From Mycobacterium kansasii ATCC 12478 (GTDB taxonomy: Bacteria; Actinomycetota; Actinomycetes; Mycobacteriales; Mycobacteriaceae), in assembly GCF_000157895.3 (NCBI RefSeq), contig NC_022663.1:3472001-3536000 (forward strand): a stretch of 64,000 nt of DNA. The letters are read 5' to 3'. The translations under genes and the position numbers were made by a program. The notes below the pieces were generated by a model. It saw only the letters and a list, made by a program, of their open reading frames with translations. It was not told the DNA's origin and did not search any database. Of the stretch, positions 33,472 to 42,833 are shown piece by piece; position 1 is the first letter of the stretch; each line of letters begins with the position of its first letter.

Positions 33472-34989
33472 ATGACCACCGAATCGGTTGCACCGAAAGC
33501 TCAGGAACTCAAGGCGGCCCAACCCGCAGCTGCTGAAGCCGCTGAAACCGCCGCCACGTCCGCTGAAGCCAGAGCATCGAAGCCGACCCATGTCGCCGAA
33601 ACAGTCGCCGAAACCGTGGCGCGGCTGCGTAAGACGTTCGCCACCGGACGCACTCGCAGTGTCGAGTGGCGCAGGAACCAATTGCTGCAGTTGCAGCGGT
33701 TGATGGAGGAGAACGAGGACGCGATCACCGATGCGCTTGCCGAGGACCTGGACCGCAACCCGGTCGAGGCGTATATCGCCGATATCGCGGTTACGGTCAG
33801 CGAAGCCAAGTACGCGGCCAAAAAGGTGCGCAAGTGGATGCGCCGCAAGTACCTGCTCCTCGAGGCGCCGCAGCTACCCGGCCGGGGCTGGGTGGAGTAC
33901 GAACCCTACGGCACCGTGCTGATCATCGGCGCCTGGAATTACCCGTTCTATCTGACTCTGGGCCCGGCGGTCGGCGCGATCGCCGCCGGCAACACGGTCA
34001 TCCTCAAACCCTCGGAGATCGCCGCGGCGTCGTCGCGCCTGATCGCCGAGCTGGTGCCCCGCTACCTCGACCGCGACGCGATCGCCGTGGTCGAAGGCGA
34101 CGGCACGGTAAGTCAGGCGCTGATCGCGCAGGGCCTGGACCGGGTGATGTTCACCGGTGGCACCGAGATCGGCCGCAAGGTCTACGAAGGCGCGGCGCCC
34201 CATCTGACCCCGGTCACGCTGGAACTCGGCGGCAAGAGCCCGGTGATCGTCGCCGCCGACGCGGACATCGACGTGGCCGCCAAGCGCATCGCCTGGATCA
34301 AGCTACTCAACGGTGGCCAGACCTGCGTCGCCCCTGACTACGTGCTGGCCGACGCGACGATCCGCGACGAACTCGTCACCAAGATCGGGGCCGCCATCGG
34401 CAGGTTCCGCTCCCAGGACAACCCGGCGGGCTTGCGGATTGTCAACCAGCGCCAGTTTGACCGGTTGAGCGGTTACCTCGCCGCTGTCGAAAACCAGGGC
34501 GAAGCCGACGGCAAGGCCAAGGTCGCGGTGGGCGGCAGGTGCGACACGTCGAGCCTGCGCATCCAGCCGACCGTCGTCGTCGACCCCGATCCGGCCGGCC
34601 CGTTGATGTCCAACGAGATCTTCGGCCCGATCCTCCCGGTGCTCACGGTCAATTCTTTGGACGAGGCGATCAAGTTCGTCAACTCACGGCCCAAGCCGTT
34701 GTCGGCGTACCTGTTCACCAAGTCACGGGAAATCCGCGAACGGGTGATCAAGGAGGTGCCGGCCGGCGGCATGCTGGTCAACCACCTGGCCTTCCAGGTG
34801 TCGACGGCCAAGCTGCCGTTCGGCGGCGTGGGCGCCTCCGGAATGGGTGCCTACCACGGTAAATGGGGCTTCGACGAGTTCAGCCACCGCAAATCGGTGC
34901 TGACCAAGCCGACCCGCCCCGACTTCTCGAAGATCATCTACCCGCCCTACACCGAGCGCGCCTTCAAGCTGGCGCGCAAGCTGTTCTAG
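33472..34989 (+). CDS. Aldehyde dehydrogenase (Rv0147-like)
   Basis: A 505-residue NAD(P)-dependent aldehyde dehydrogenase of the class 3 / fatty aldehyde type. The N-terminal 40 residues are Ala/Glu-rich and low in complexity. The cofactor motif is GAWNYPFYLTLGP (about residues 152-164), the catalytic Glu is in TLELGGKSPVI (about 247) and the nucleophile Cys is in NGGQTCVAPDY (about 284). The C-terminal hydrophobic stretch resembles membrane-associated fatty aldehyde dehydrogenases (FGGVGASGMGAYHG). It probably oxidises long-chain aldehydes to fatty acids. It leads the Rv0147-Rv0148-Rv0149 redox trio. Confidence 0.93.
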   Translation: MTTESVAPKAQELKAAQPAAAEAAETAATSAEARASKPTHVAETVAETVARLRKTFATGRTRSVEWRRNQLLQLQRLMEENEDAITDALAEDLDRNPVEAYIADIAVTVSEAKYAAKKVRKWMRRKYLLLEAPQLPGRGWVEYEPYGTVLIIGAWNYPFYLTLGPAVGAIAAGNTVILKPSEIAAASSRLIAELVPRYLDRDAIAVVEGDGTVSQALIAQGLDRVMFTGGTEIGRKVYEGAAPHLTPVTLELGGKSPVIVAADADIDVAAKRIAWIKLLNGGQTCVAPDYVLADATIRDELVTKIGAAIGRFRSQDNPAGLRIVNQRQFDRLSGYLAAVENQGEADGKAKVAVGGRCDTSSLRIQPTVVVDPDPAGPLMSNEIFGPILPVLTVNSLDEAIKFVNSRPKPLSAYLFTKSREIRERVIKEVPAGGMLVNHLAFQVSTAKLPFGGVGASGMGAYHGKWGFDEFSHRKSVLTKPTRPDFSKIIYPPYTERAFKLARKLF

Positions 34990-35073
34990 CCTGACGCAGA
35001 CGCCCGCACGACCCGGTCGGCTGCCGGGCCGACCCTGACCGTGCCAACCCCCGCACCTATAGAGAGGAACCTG

Positions 35074-35934
35074 ATGCCCGGAGTGCAGGATCGCGTCGTC
35101 GTCGTTACCGGAGCCGGCGGGGGATTGGGCCGTGAATACGCCCTGACCCTTGCCAAGGAAGGGGCCAGCGTGGTCGTCAACGACCTCGGCGGCGCCCGTG
35201 ACGGCACCGGTGCCGGGTCGGCGATGGCCGACCAGGTTGTCGCCGAGATCAAGGACGCCGGCGGCCGCGCGGTGGCCAACTATGACAGCGTTGCCGAACC
35301 CGAGGGGGCGGCCAACATCGTCAAGACCGCGATCGAGGAGTTCGGGGCGGTGCACGGCGTGGTCAGCAACGCCGGGATCCTGCGCGACGGCACCTTCCAC
35401 AAGATGTCGTTCGAGAACTGGGACGCCGTGCTCAAGGTGCACCTCTATGGCGGCTACAACGTGATCCGCGCGGCCTGGCCACACTTCCGCGAGCAGAGTT
35501 ACGGCCGCGTCGTCGTCGCCACCTCCACCAGCGGGCTGTTCGGCAACTTCGGCCAGACCAACTACGGTGCTGCCAAGCTCGGTCTGGTCGGCATGATCAA
35601 CACGCTGGCGCTGGAGGGCGCCAAGTACAACATTCACGCCAACGCGGTCGCCCCGATCGCGGCCACCCGGATGACCCAGGACATCCTGCCGCCCGAGGTG
35701 TTCGAGAAGCTCACGCCGGACTTCGTCGCGCCGGTGGTGGCCTACCTGTGCACCGAAGAATGCGCGGACAACGCGTCGGTGTTCATCGTCGGCGGCGGCA
35801 AGGTACAGCGGGCCGCGTTGTTCCAGAACGCCGGGGTCACCTTCGACACCCCGCCTTCGGTGCAGGATGTGGCGGCACACTGGGCCGAGATCACCGACCT
35901 GTCCGGCGCGCAAAAAGCCGGATTCAAGCTGTAG
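35074..35934 (+). CDS. Short-chain dehydrogenase/reductase (Rv0148-like)
   Basis: A 286-residue classical SDR. ATG 35074 is preceded by AGAGAGGA, and an in-frame GTG at 35041 is less likely. The NAD(P) motif TGAGGGLGREYAL (residues 11-23), NNAG as VSNAGIL, Ser in VATSTSGLFGNF and the YxxxK active site in NYGAAKLGLVGM are all intact. The sequence resembles the dehydrogenase part of peroxisomal multifunctional enzyme type 2 (3-hydroxyacyl-CoA dehydrogenase), so a role in fatty acid or steroid side-chain oxidation is likely. It lies 5 bases before the quinone reductase gene. Confidence 0.92.
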   Translation: MPGVQDRVVVVTGAGGGLGREYALTLAKEGASVVVNDLGGARDGTGAGSAMADQVVAEIKDAGGRAVANYDSVAEPEGAANIVKTAIEEFGAVHGVVSNAGILRDGTFHKMSFENWDAVLKVHLYGGYNVIRAAWPHFREQSYGRVVVATSTSGLFGNFGQTNYGAAKLGLVGMINTLALEGAKYNIHANAVAPIAATRMTQDILPPEVFEKLTPDFVAPVVAYLCTEECADNASVFIVGGGKVQRAALFQNAGVTFDTPPSVQDVAAHWAEITDLSGAQKAGFKL

Positions 35935-35939
35935 TTTGC

Positions 35940-36908
35940 ATGAAAGCCTGTGTCGTACAAGAGCTTTCCGGCCCATCCGGCATAGTCTATACCGATATCG
36001 ACGATATTCCCGATGACGGCGACAAGATCGTCGTCGACGTTCGCGCTGCCGGCGTGTGCTTTCCGGACCTGCTGCTGAGCAAGGGTGAGTACCAGCTGAA
36101 GTTGCCGCCGCCGTTCGTGCCCGGCCTGGAAACCGCTGGCGTGGTGCGCTATGCGCCGCCCGGCTCGGGTTTCCATGTGGGCGAACGGGTCTCGGCATTC
36201 GGGGTGCTCGGCTGCTACGCCGAAAAGGTGGCCGTTCCGGTTTCCAACGTGGTGCGCAGCCCAGCCGAACTCGACGACGCCGAAGCCGTGTCGTTGTTGG
36301 TCAACTACAACACCATGTACTTCGCGCTGGCCCGGCGTGCCGCGATGCGGCCGGGCAACACGGTGCTGGTGCTCGGTGCCGCCGGCGGGGTGGGCACGGC
36401 CGCCGTCCAGCTTGCCAAGGCGATGGGCGCACGCCAGGTGATCGCCGTGGTGCACCGCGAGGGGGCGGTTGACTACGTCGGCGCGCTCGGCGCCGACGTG
36501 GTGCTGCGATTGACGGACGGCTGGGTTGCACAGGTGCACAAGCACACTCACGGCCGCGGTGTGGACATCGTCGTCGACCCCATCGGCGGCCCGAGCTTCG
36601 ACGACGCCATCCGGGTGCTGGCCATCGACGGCAAGTTACTAGTCATCGGCTTTGCCGCGGGCAGCATCCCGACGCTCACCGTCAACCGGCTGCTGCTCCG
36701 CAACGTCGGTGTGCTCGGCGTCGCGTGGGGCGAGTACCTCAACAAGGTCCCCGGTTCGGCGGCGTTGTTCTCCTGGGGTTTGAACTATCTGGTCGCTCTG
36801 GGGTTGAGACCGCCTCCGCCGCAACGCTATCCGCTGTCCGAGGCCCAGGCCGCGTTACAGAGCCTGGCCGACGGAGGTGTGCTCGGCAAGGTGGTCCTCG
36901 AGCCTTAG
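35940..36908 (+). CDS. Zinc-free quinone oxidoreductase (MDR; Rv0149-like)
   Basis: A 322-residue NADPH:quinone reductase-like MDR enzyme starting at ATG 35940. Zinc ligands are absent. The substrate-domain start (MKACVVQELSGPSGIVYTDI) and the cofactor loop VLVLGAAGGVGTAAVQLAKA (about residues 142-161) are typical, as is GRGVDIVVDPIGGPSFDDAI. It ends GGVLGKVVLEP. It is cotranscribed with the SDR. Its stop overlaps by 3 bases the terminal codon of a PE-PPE relic on the other strand. Confidence 0.93.
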   Translation: MKACVVQELSGPSGIVYTDIDDIPDDGDKIVVDVRAAGVCFPDLLLSKGEYQLKLPPPFVPGLETAGVVRYAPPGSGFHVGERVSAFGVLGCYAEKVAVPVSNVVRSPAELDDAEAVSLLVNYNTMYFALARRAAMRPGNTVLVLGAAGGVGTAAVQLAKAMGARQVIAVVHREGAVDYVGALGADVVLRLTDGWVAQVHKHTHGRGVDIVVDPIGGPSFDDAIRVLAIDGKLLVIGFAAGSIPTLTVNRLLLRNVGVLGVAWGEYLNKVPGSAALFSWGLNYLVALGLRPPPPQRYPLSEAQAALQSLADGGVLGKVVLEP

Positions 36909-37075
36909 CCCGGCTCGATCTGACCGCCGAGCATCGAGACGACGGCATTGCCGATGACGATGAGCTCGAAAACCCGGCACCGAATGTCAGCAGTCCCATG
37001 TTGGCCGCAATCGGACGGCCGATCGCATTGACCAGACTTGCCGGGTCACCGTGGGCCGCTTGCGATTTGGCCGGA
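36905..37075 (-). pseudogene. PE-PPE protein C-terminal relic, group A (Rv0150c position)
   Basis: Read on the minus strand, this stretch gives AAHGDPASLVNAIGRPIAAN and then MGLLTFGAGF. A +1 frameshift follows, then ELIVIGNAVVSMLGGQIEPG and a TAA at 36907-36905. It aligns with the ends of the PE1- and PE2-like proteins (for example ELANGDPAGLVNAFGYPVAA). About 50 residues of the C-terminus remain and no PE domain or catalytic part is left. The rest of the 327-base gap up to 37235 holds no other recognisable gene. Confidence 0.75.
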
Positions 37076-37235
37076 AAATCGGCCGCGCGGAACGCTCCCC
37101 TTGCCCGCCGGGGCCACGGGGAACGCGCCGCGGCCCCGCAGGATGCTCGGCCCCGATGTCGCGGACGGTCAGTTCGCCCGGGTCGCCCAGCTCAGAACAG
37201 CTGCGCCGCAGCGGTTTTGGTTACCGTGACGACGG

Positions 37236-39008
37236 CTAGGCCGCACCGGTGAGGTCGCCGATAACCGATTCGACTCCGTTCAGCAAGACGATGGTCTGGA
37301 AGCCGCCCGCGAGGGTCAGCAGGGCCACATCTGCAGCGACCGGATAGCCGAATGCGTTGACTAAGCCGGCCGGGTCACCGTTGGCCAGCTCTTGGATCCC
37401 GTCCAGGAAGAGGTTGACGTTATACGACGGAACCTTGGTAGCCAGGGTGTTGACGATGTCCGCAGTCGGTAGCGCCATCGCGTAGGTGTCGGCGGCAGCG
37501 CTGCTGATGGCGTTGGTGATGTGGGTGTTGGCCGCCTTGAGGGTATCGATGATGCCGTCGATGGGTGAACCGGTGGGCGCAGGCAGAGTCGGTAACGCCC
37601 ACGCCGTCGGCGAGCCGCCGGTCAGCGCGGCGGCCGGCAGTGAGAAGTCAGGCAGCGACGTCGGCAGCATGGCGCCGATATCGCCGGCGAAGGCGTTCAC
37701 CCCCTGCTGGGCTGCGCCGACCATATCGCCGGCAAAGGTCACCGGGTCGATCGACGGGAACAGCCCGAATCGGGTGGGCACATCCGCATATCCGGTCGAA
37801 TAGCCGAAGTGGGGATCGCCGTAGCCGAGGTTGACCAGATATGTCAGGTTCGGTTCGACCAGGTCCGCCAGCGGGTCGCCGATCACCGGCAGCGCCCGTA
37901 GCGGCTCCAGTAGCGGCAGCCCGGGGTAGGTGATCATGTAGTAGTGCTCGAGGCCGTTGTTGGCGGGCGACACCGGCAACTCCACCAGGTTGTAGCCGGG
38001 AGGGAGGTTGTTCGGATCCAGATACGAGTAGTCGGTGTGCACGAACTGGATGCCCATGAATGCGTTGAGGTCCGCGAGGAAGTTGATCGGGTAACGCGGG
38101 AAGTCGGCGAATCCGTCGTATTGAAGTGTGTACTGGCTGAGCTGGTAACCCGAATTCGACGGCGTCGCCCCGTAGAACTCCAGGCCCATCGCCGGCATGG
38201 ACAGCCCGGGGAAGCGCGACAGCAGGCCGCCGTTGGGGGCCATCGGGTTACCCAGCAGCGTGAAGCTGAGGTTGGCCGTGTTCGGGCTCCCCTGCAGAAT
38301 GAGTTGGCGCATCTCCATCGAGGAGAGGATCGCGCTCTGCGAATAGCCCAACACCGCGACGTTGCCTCCGGCTGTGATCATCCCTTGCGGCCCGAAGAGC
38401 GCGTCGTGGAGGATCTGCACACCGGTGGTCACTGACTGGGTGAGCGGCAAGTCCTTGATCTGGGTGAGCGGATACAGGCCTTCGGGGGTGTTGAGGGGGA
38501 TCAACTGGCTGGGCGTGCCCGAAATATAGGGCACAACGGCCTGCATGTACGCCAGTGATGGAATCGGTGTGCCGCTGCCGGTCATGATCAACGCGTCGAA
38601 CGGCGACGCGAGCGCCGCCGGCGCCGGCGCCGCGACCCCAGCCGGGGCTGCAGCGGCTCCGCCTCCGCCTAGCAACGACGCGATGGGCGAGGTCACCGCT
38701 CGAAGCGCCCCGGACACCATGGCCGCGTTGGCCGCCTCCGCCTCTGTGTAGGCCGTCGCGGCGGTGGCCAGGGCCTGGGCGAATGTGTCATGGAACACCG
38801 CGGCCTGCTTGATGACCGCCTGGTATTCCTGTGCGTATGCGCCGAACAGCGTCGCAGCCGCTGCCGACACCTCGTCGGCGGCGGCCGCCGCCAGACCGGT
38901 GGTAGGGCCGGCGGCGGCGGCATTGGCTGCGGCGATCGCCGAGCGAATTCCCTCGATGTTCGCGGCGGCGTCGGCCATCAATTGCGGTTGCGCGATCATG
39001 CTGGTCAT
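37236..39008 (-). CDS. PE1: PE family protein with PE-PPE hydrolase domain, group A (PE1 / Rv0151c-like)
   Basis: A 590-residue exported protein from ATG 39008 (MTSMIAQPQLMADAAANIEG) with an AAGGAAA ribosome-binding site. The PE helical hairpin covers about residues 1-95 (ADEVSAAAATLFGAYAQEYQ), ending in the type VII signal YTEAE. After a Gly/Ala/Pro linker the PE-PPE alpha/beta-hydrolase domain starts at SPFDALIMTGSG. The nucleophile is Ser in VLGYSQSAI, then GNPMAPNGGLLSRF, an Asp in YDGFADFP and a His in FVHTDY complete a candidate triad. A further C-terminal part of about 130 residues contains PSYNVNLFLDGIQEL and VNAFGYPVAADV. Such domains hydrolyse or transfer acyl chains at the cell surface. 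Export through ESX-5 is expected. Confidence 0.92.
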   Translation of the reverse strand: MTSMIAQPQLMADAAANIEGIRSAIAAANAAAAGPTTGLAAAAADEVSAAAATLFGAYAQEYQAVIKQAAVFHDTFAQALATAATAYTEAEAANAAMVSGALRAVTSPIASLLGGGGAAAAPAGVAAPAPAALASPFDALIMTGSGTPIPSLAYMQAVVPYISGTPSQLIPLNTPEGLYPLTQIKDLPLTQSVTTGVQILHDALFGPQGMITAGGNVAVLGYSQSAILSSMEMRQLILQGSPNTANLSFTLLGNPMAPNGGLLSRFPGLSMPAMGLEFYGATPSNSGYQLSQYTLQYDGFADFPRYPINFLADLNAFMGIQFVHTDYSYLDPNNLPPGYNLVELPVSPANNGLEHYYMITYPGLPLLEPLRALPVIGDPLADLVEPNLTYLVNLGYGDPHFGYSTGYADVPTRFGLFPSIDPVTFAGDMVGAAQQGVNAFAGDIGAMLPTSLPDFSLPAAALTGGSPTAWALPTLPAPTGSPIDGIIDTLKAANTHITNAISSAAADTYAMALPTADIVNTLATKVPSYNVNLFLDGIQELANGDPAGLVNAFGYPVAADVALLTLAGGFQTIVLLNGVESVIGDLTGAA

Positions 39009-39308
39009 TCGATCAATTTCCTTCAAACCCAGGGTGTTTCGTTGTGATAGCGCCGATGAGGCGAAACCGATGGCCCGGGCGGCACCGCCCATCGGGAGGT
39101 CTGGCATCTGTCAGCCTAGATCGGTCCGTTGGAACATATTGCGAGTTTGGCTATCTCAGCCGAACTCAGCCGAACTCAGCCGAACTCAGCCGAACTCAGC
39201 CGAACCCGGCGTCACACGGGTGCTCGACGGCCGACTGGCGCCGCCGTCAGGCGATCAGGGACCCGATCTCGCGGACGGTCGCAATGGGGGCTTCGACGCC
39301 GGGTCACG
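39009..39308. other. Intergenic region upstream of PE1 with tandem repeat
   Basis: 300 bases between the PE2-like stop and the PE1-like start. It contains the 10-base tandem repeat at 39161-39207 and presumably the PE1 promoter. No other gene is seen. Confidence 0.6.
39161..39207. repeat. 10-base tandem repeat GCCGAACTCA
   Basis: There are four perfect adjacent copies (39161-39200) plus the first seven bases of a fifth, about 150-200 bases upstream of the PE1-like gene on its non-coding side. The period equals one turn of DNA. Confidence 0.9.
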
Positions 39309-40991
39309 TTAGAAGTCGGTGACCACGACGCCCAGCAGGACCAGCCCTTCGAGCCCGCCGGCAAGCGCAAGCAATCCCACGTCGGCGGCGATCGGATAAC
39401 CGATGGCATTGATCAGCCCGACCGGGTCGCCGTTGACCGCTTGTTCGATGCCGTCCAGGAAGAGGTTGAGGTTATAAGACGGGACCTCGGTCAGGCCGGC
39501 GTTGAGGATGTCTGCGGTCGGAAGCAGCGACTCGTAAGCGCTGGACAGCCCACCGGAAATGGTGTTGCTGAGATAAGTGTTCGCGGCCTGCAGGTCGGTG
39601 ATCAAGCCGTCGATCGACGTCGGCGGAGCCAGTATCTCGGGCGGCGGCAACGCGATCGACGTAAGCAGATCCACCAGGCGCGATGAACCCAGGCTGGGCA
39701 CGGTGGGCGGTCCTTGCGGTCCTTGGCCGAGGATATCGTTGACCGCGGCGTTGAAGCCCTGCTGCGTTCCGGTGACCAATTCTCCGGCGACGACCGCCGG
39801 GTCGACTTCAGGGAAGAGCCCGAACGGCGTGGGCACATTCGCCGGCGCGGTCGAATAGCCGTAGCGGGGGTCGCCGTAGCCCAAATTGACGATGGTCGTC
39901 AAATTCGGTTCGACCAGATCGGCGAGGGGGTTACCCAGCACCGGAATGAATCTCAGCGGCGTCAACAGCGGTAAATGGTGAGTGCGGATGATGTAGTACG
40001 AGGTATTTCCGTTGTATGTCGGCTCCGTGGGTAACTTGATCAAATCGCCCGGGGGCAGCGTCTGCGGATTGATCTCCGGAGTATCGGTATGGACGAAGGC
40101 GATGCCCGCGATGGCATTCAAGTCCGACACGATATTGAGCGGATAGCGCGGGAAGTCGGCGAAGCCGTCGTATTCGTGGGTGTAAATCGAGGTCGGGTAG
40201 ATGGTGTCGGCCGGCGTCGCTCCGAAGAACTCCACACCCAGGCTCGGCAGGCTGAGGCCGGCGAAGCGCGACAGGAGGCCGCCGTTGGGATTCATCGGGT
40301 TGGCCAGCAGGACGAAGCCGAGCCTGTCGGCGGGCGGAGCGGTGCCCGGCGGCATGGCCGCCAGATTGCGCATCTCCAACGAGGCGATGATCGCGCTCTG
40401 TGAATAGCCGCCGACGACGACGCTGTTTCCCAGGGTGTTGACCTCGCTGAGGATCGCATTGTGCAGGATCTGGACGCCCTGGCTCACCGAAGTGGTGAGC
40501 GGCAAGCTCTTTTCGCCGGTGAGCGGATACAACTGCTCCGGGGTGAACAGCGCCTGCGCATTGGTCGCCCCGAATTGCGGACTGATATAGTTGAGCAGAT
40601 CGTTCACGTAATCGATTCCGGGCGTTGGGTTTCCGCTGCCTCCCATGATCAGGGAAACGGTCGGTCCCGTCAGTGGCGACGCCGTGATGGAAGCCGAAAC
40701 CGTTGCCGCATTGGTGGCTTCGCTTTGCGCGTATACCAAACCCGCGGCCGCCAGCGTTCGAGCGAACTCGGCCTGAAACGCCTTCAGCAGATTGACGATG
40801 GCCTGGTACTCCCGGCCGTACGCACCGAACAGATTCGCGATGGCCGCCGACACCTCATCAGCTGCCGCCGCCGCCAGGCTTGACGTCGGACCGGCTGCCG
40901 CGGCACTGGCCGAGCCCACCGCTACGCCAATGCGTTCAAGATCCGCCGCGGCCGTCGCCATCATCTGCGGGTCGGCGAGTACGTACGGCAT
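39309..40991 (-). CDS. PE2: PE family protein with PE-PPE hydrolase domain, group A (PE2 / Rv0152c-like)
   Basis: A 560-residue protein; ATG 40991 follows a strong AAGGAGGA ribosome-binding site. The PE domain (MPYVLADPQMMATAAADLER; ADEVSAAIANLFGAYGREYQ) ends in YAQSE, the type VII signal. The linker is very short compared with PE1, and the hydrolase domain begins TVSLIMGGSG. The nucleophile motif is VGGYSQSAI, followed by ANPMNPNGGLLSRFAG, YDGFADFPRYPLN and FVHTD. The C-terminal extension contains PSYNLNLFLDGIEQAVNGDP and INAIGYPIAADVGLLALAGG. It is close to PE1 in architecture and lies directly upstream on the same strand. The acyl substrate is unknown. Confidence 0.9.
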   Translation of the reverse strand: MPYVLADPQMMATAAADLERIGVAVGSASAAAAGPTSSLAAAAADEVSAAIANLFGAYGREYQAIVNLLKAFQAEFARTLAAAGLVYAQSEATNAATVSASITASPLTGPTVSLIMGGSGNPTPGIDYVNDLLNYISPQFGATNAQALFTPEQLYPLTGEKSLPLTTSVSQGVQILHNAILSEVNTLGNSVVVGGYSQSAIIASLEMRNLAAMPPGTAPPADRLGFVLLANPMNPNGGLLSRFAGLSLPSLGVEFFGATPADTIYPTSIYTHEYDGFADFPRYPLNIVSDLNAIAGIAFVHTDTPEINPQTLPPGDLIKLPTEPTYNGNTSYYIIRTHHLPLLTPLRFIPVLGNPLADLVEPNLTTIVNLGYGDPRYGYSTAPANVPTPFGLFPEVDPAVVAGELVTGTQQGFNAAVNDILGQGPQGPPTVPSLGSSRLVDLLTSIALPPPEILAPPTSIDGLITDLQAANTYLSNTISGGLSSAYESLLPTADILNAGLTEVPSYNLNLFLDGIEQAVNGDPVGLINAIGYPIAADVGLLALAGGLEGLVLLGVVVTDF

Positions 40992-41087
40992 CGGCGCATC
41001 CTCCTTAACGACCAATCTCAGGCGCTCAGTGCCAACCGTCCGCCGCTTTAGTGCCCAGGTATTTCATCGCGTCTAGCCGCAATCCAG

Positions 41088-42728
41088 CTAGAAGTTCAGG
41101 CTCTGTAATTGCTGAATAATTGCCGCCACCGTTCTCACGATCGCGATGAATTCGATCATTGCGCCCAGCGCGGCCAAGCCCGCGGTGGCGGCCAGCGGCA
41201 ATTCGATCGCGGCGATGAAGTTTCCGTGTAGCAGCTGATTCAGGAACAGGCTGAGGTCGTAAGCCGGAAGAATAGTGGCAAAAGCCAGACCCAGATCCGC
41301 CGTGGGCAGCAGAAGTGAGTAGCTGTCCGACACAACGGCCGCAAAAGTGCTGGCGATATTGGCGGGTGTCGCGGGCACCGGTCCCGGACTCGGCGGCAGG
41401 ATTTGCTGGATGTACGGTGGGAACCCGATCACCGGCAATTCCGGGGGATTGAGCGCAGCCGGCAGAGCTGCCGCGAAATCGTTGATGCCTTGATGGGTTC
41501 CCGCAACCAGGGCATCGACGATGACGCCGGGCGGGACGTCGGGGAAGAGCCCGAACGGGGTGGGCACATTCGCGGGGCTCGTCGAATATCCGAATCTCGG
41601 GTCGCCATAGCCCAGGTTGACCAACACCCGCAGGTCCGGCTCGATGAGCGCGGCCAACGGCGGTCCGATGACCGGGATTGCCCGCACCGGATCCAGCAGG
41701 GGCAGGTGCGCGGTTGGAATGATGAAGTACTGATTCGACGTCACGCCCTCGGTGGGCAGGAGTATGGCGTTCGCTACCTGTTGCGGGGTGAGGTACTGAT
41801 ACTGGGTGTGCACGGTGATTATCCCGAAAACCGCGTTGATGTCGGACAAGACATTGAGCGGATACCGCGGGAAGTCGGCGAAGCCGTCGTATTCGAGCGT
41901 GTAGGTAGTCGTCGGATAGGGGTTGTCCGCAGTCGCCCCGTAGAACGGCAGGCCGAGGGTCGAAATGTTCAGCCCGGGTATGCGTGAGAGGATGCCGCCG
42001 TTGGGATTCATTTCGTTACCGATGAATATAAAGCTGAGCTGACTCGGGTCCGGCTTATTGGGGCCCAGGGAAAGAAGCTGTTGTATTTCCAGGGACGAGA
42101 TGACGGCACTTTGAGAATAGCCGAAAACGGTGACGTGGTTTCCGGCGTGGATCTGCTCCCAAATTGCCGCGTCAAGGATCTGCAGCCCTGTTTGCACCGA
42201 GTTTTGGAAGGGCAGGGATTTGACGCCGGTGATGGGATAAAGCTCCTCAATGGTGTTCAACGGGTTCACGACCATGCCGGGCGGCAGGAATAGATTCGTG
42301 ATGGCGGCGACGTACTGGATCGAGGGTATCGGCGATCCGGTGCCGCTCATGACAATCGCGGTGTTCTGGCCGAAAGCCGGCGGTACCACCGGGGGGGAGG
42401 TTGGCGTAAAGAGCCCGGTGGTGGCGCCTTTCACCAGGGTGGCGGCGCTGATGGCCTCATCACCGAAGTAGGCGTTCGCGGCCGCTGCCAAGTTTTGAGT
42501 GAATTGGTTATATAGCGCCCCGAGTTGTGCGTTGATCGCTTGGTATTCCTGCCCGAACGCGCCAAAGAGTTGCGCGATGGCGGCCGACACCTCGTCTGCA
42601 GCAGCCGTGGCGATCGTGGTCGTCGGACCTGCCACGGACGCAGCGGCCTCGCTGATCGCCGTGCCGATCCCTGCTAACTCGGTTGCGGCCGCGGCCATGG
42701 CCGGCGGCTGGGTGAGAACATACGACAA
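41088..42728 (-). CDS. PE family protein with PE-PPE hydrolase domain, group A, third copy
   Basis: A 546-residue protein. TTG 42728 is chosen as start because AGGAGG lies 6 bases upstream and the PE consensus (SYVLTQPPAMAAAATELAGI) begins there; no ATG fits. The PE domain contains ADEVSAAIAQLFGAFGQEYQ, ending with the signal YFGDE. The hydrolase domain starts TAIVMSGTGSP. Its nucleophile is VFGYSQSAV, then GNEMNPNGGILSRIPG, YDGFADFP and TVHTQY. The C-terminal extension is more diverged (PAYDLSLFLNQLLHGNF) and ends with a hydrophobic helix and VAAIIQQLQSLNF. M. tuberculosis has two genes at this spot, so this is an extra member. Confidence 0.9.
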   Translation of the reverse strand: MSYVLTQPPAMAAAATELAGIGTAISEAAASVAGPTTTIATAAADEVSAAIAQLFGAFGQEYQAINAQLGALYNQFTQNLAAAANAYFGDEAISAATLVKGATTGLFTPTSPPVVPPAFGQNTAIVMSGTGSPIPSIQYVAAITNLFLPPGMVVNPLNTIEELYPITGVKSLPFQNSVQTGLQILDAAIWEQIHAGNHVTVFGYSQSAVISSLEIQQLLSLGPNKPDPSQLSFIFIGNEMNPNGGILSRIPGLNISTLGLPFYGATADNPYPTTTYTLEYDGFADFPRYPLNVLSDINAVFGIITVHTQYQYLTPQQVANAILLPTEGVTSNQYFIIPTAHLPLLDPVRAIPVIGPPLAALIEPDLRVLVNLGYGDPRFGYSTSPANVPTPFGLFPDVPPGVIVDALVAGTHQGINDFAAALPAALNPPELPVIGFPPYIQQILPPSPGPVPATPANIASTFAAVVSDSYSLLLPTADLGLAFATILPAYDLSLFLNQLLHGNFIAAIELPLAATAGLAALGAMIEFIAIVRTVAAIIQQLQSLNF

Positions 42729-42833
42729 GACGCCATCCTCCTGGCGACGGGGGTGCACATGTCGGGTACTCGTTGAGCGTAAGGCGATTCCGCGATCGTG
42801 TCTGGCCTTTGGGCCGACCTCAAAGATTGGAGT

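Noticed and set aside
37154..39285. Matching segments CCGAT(G/C)TCGCGGACGGTC near 37154 and 39265
   Set aside because: About 19 bases agree and both could encode TVR(D/E)IG on the minus strand, but no longer homology or ORF supports a shared gene or mobile element.
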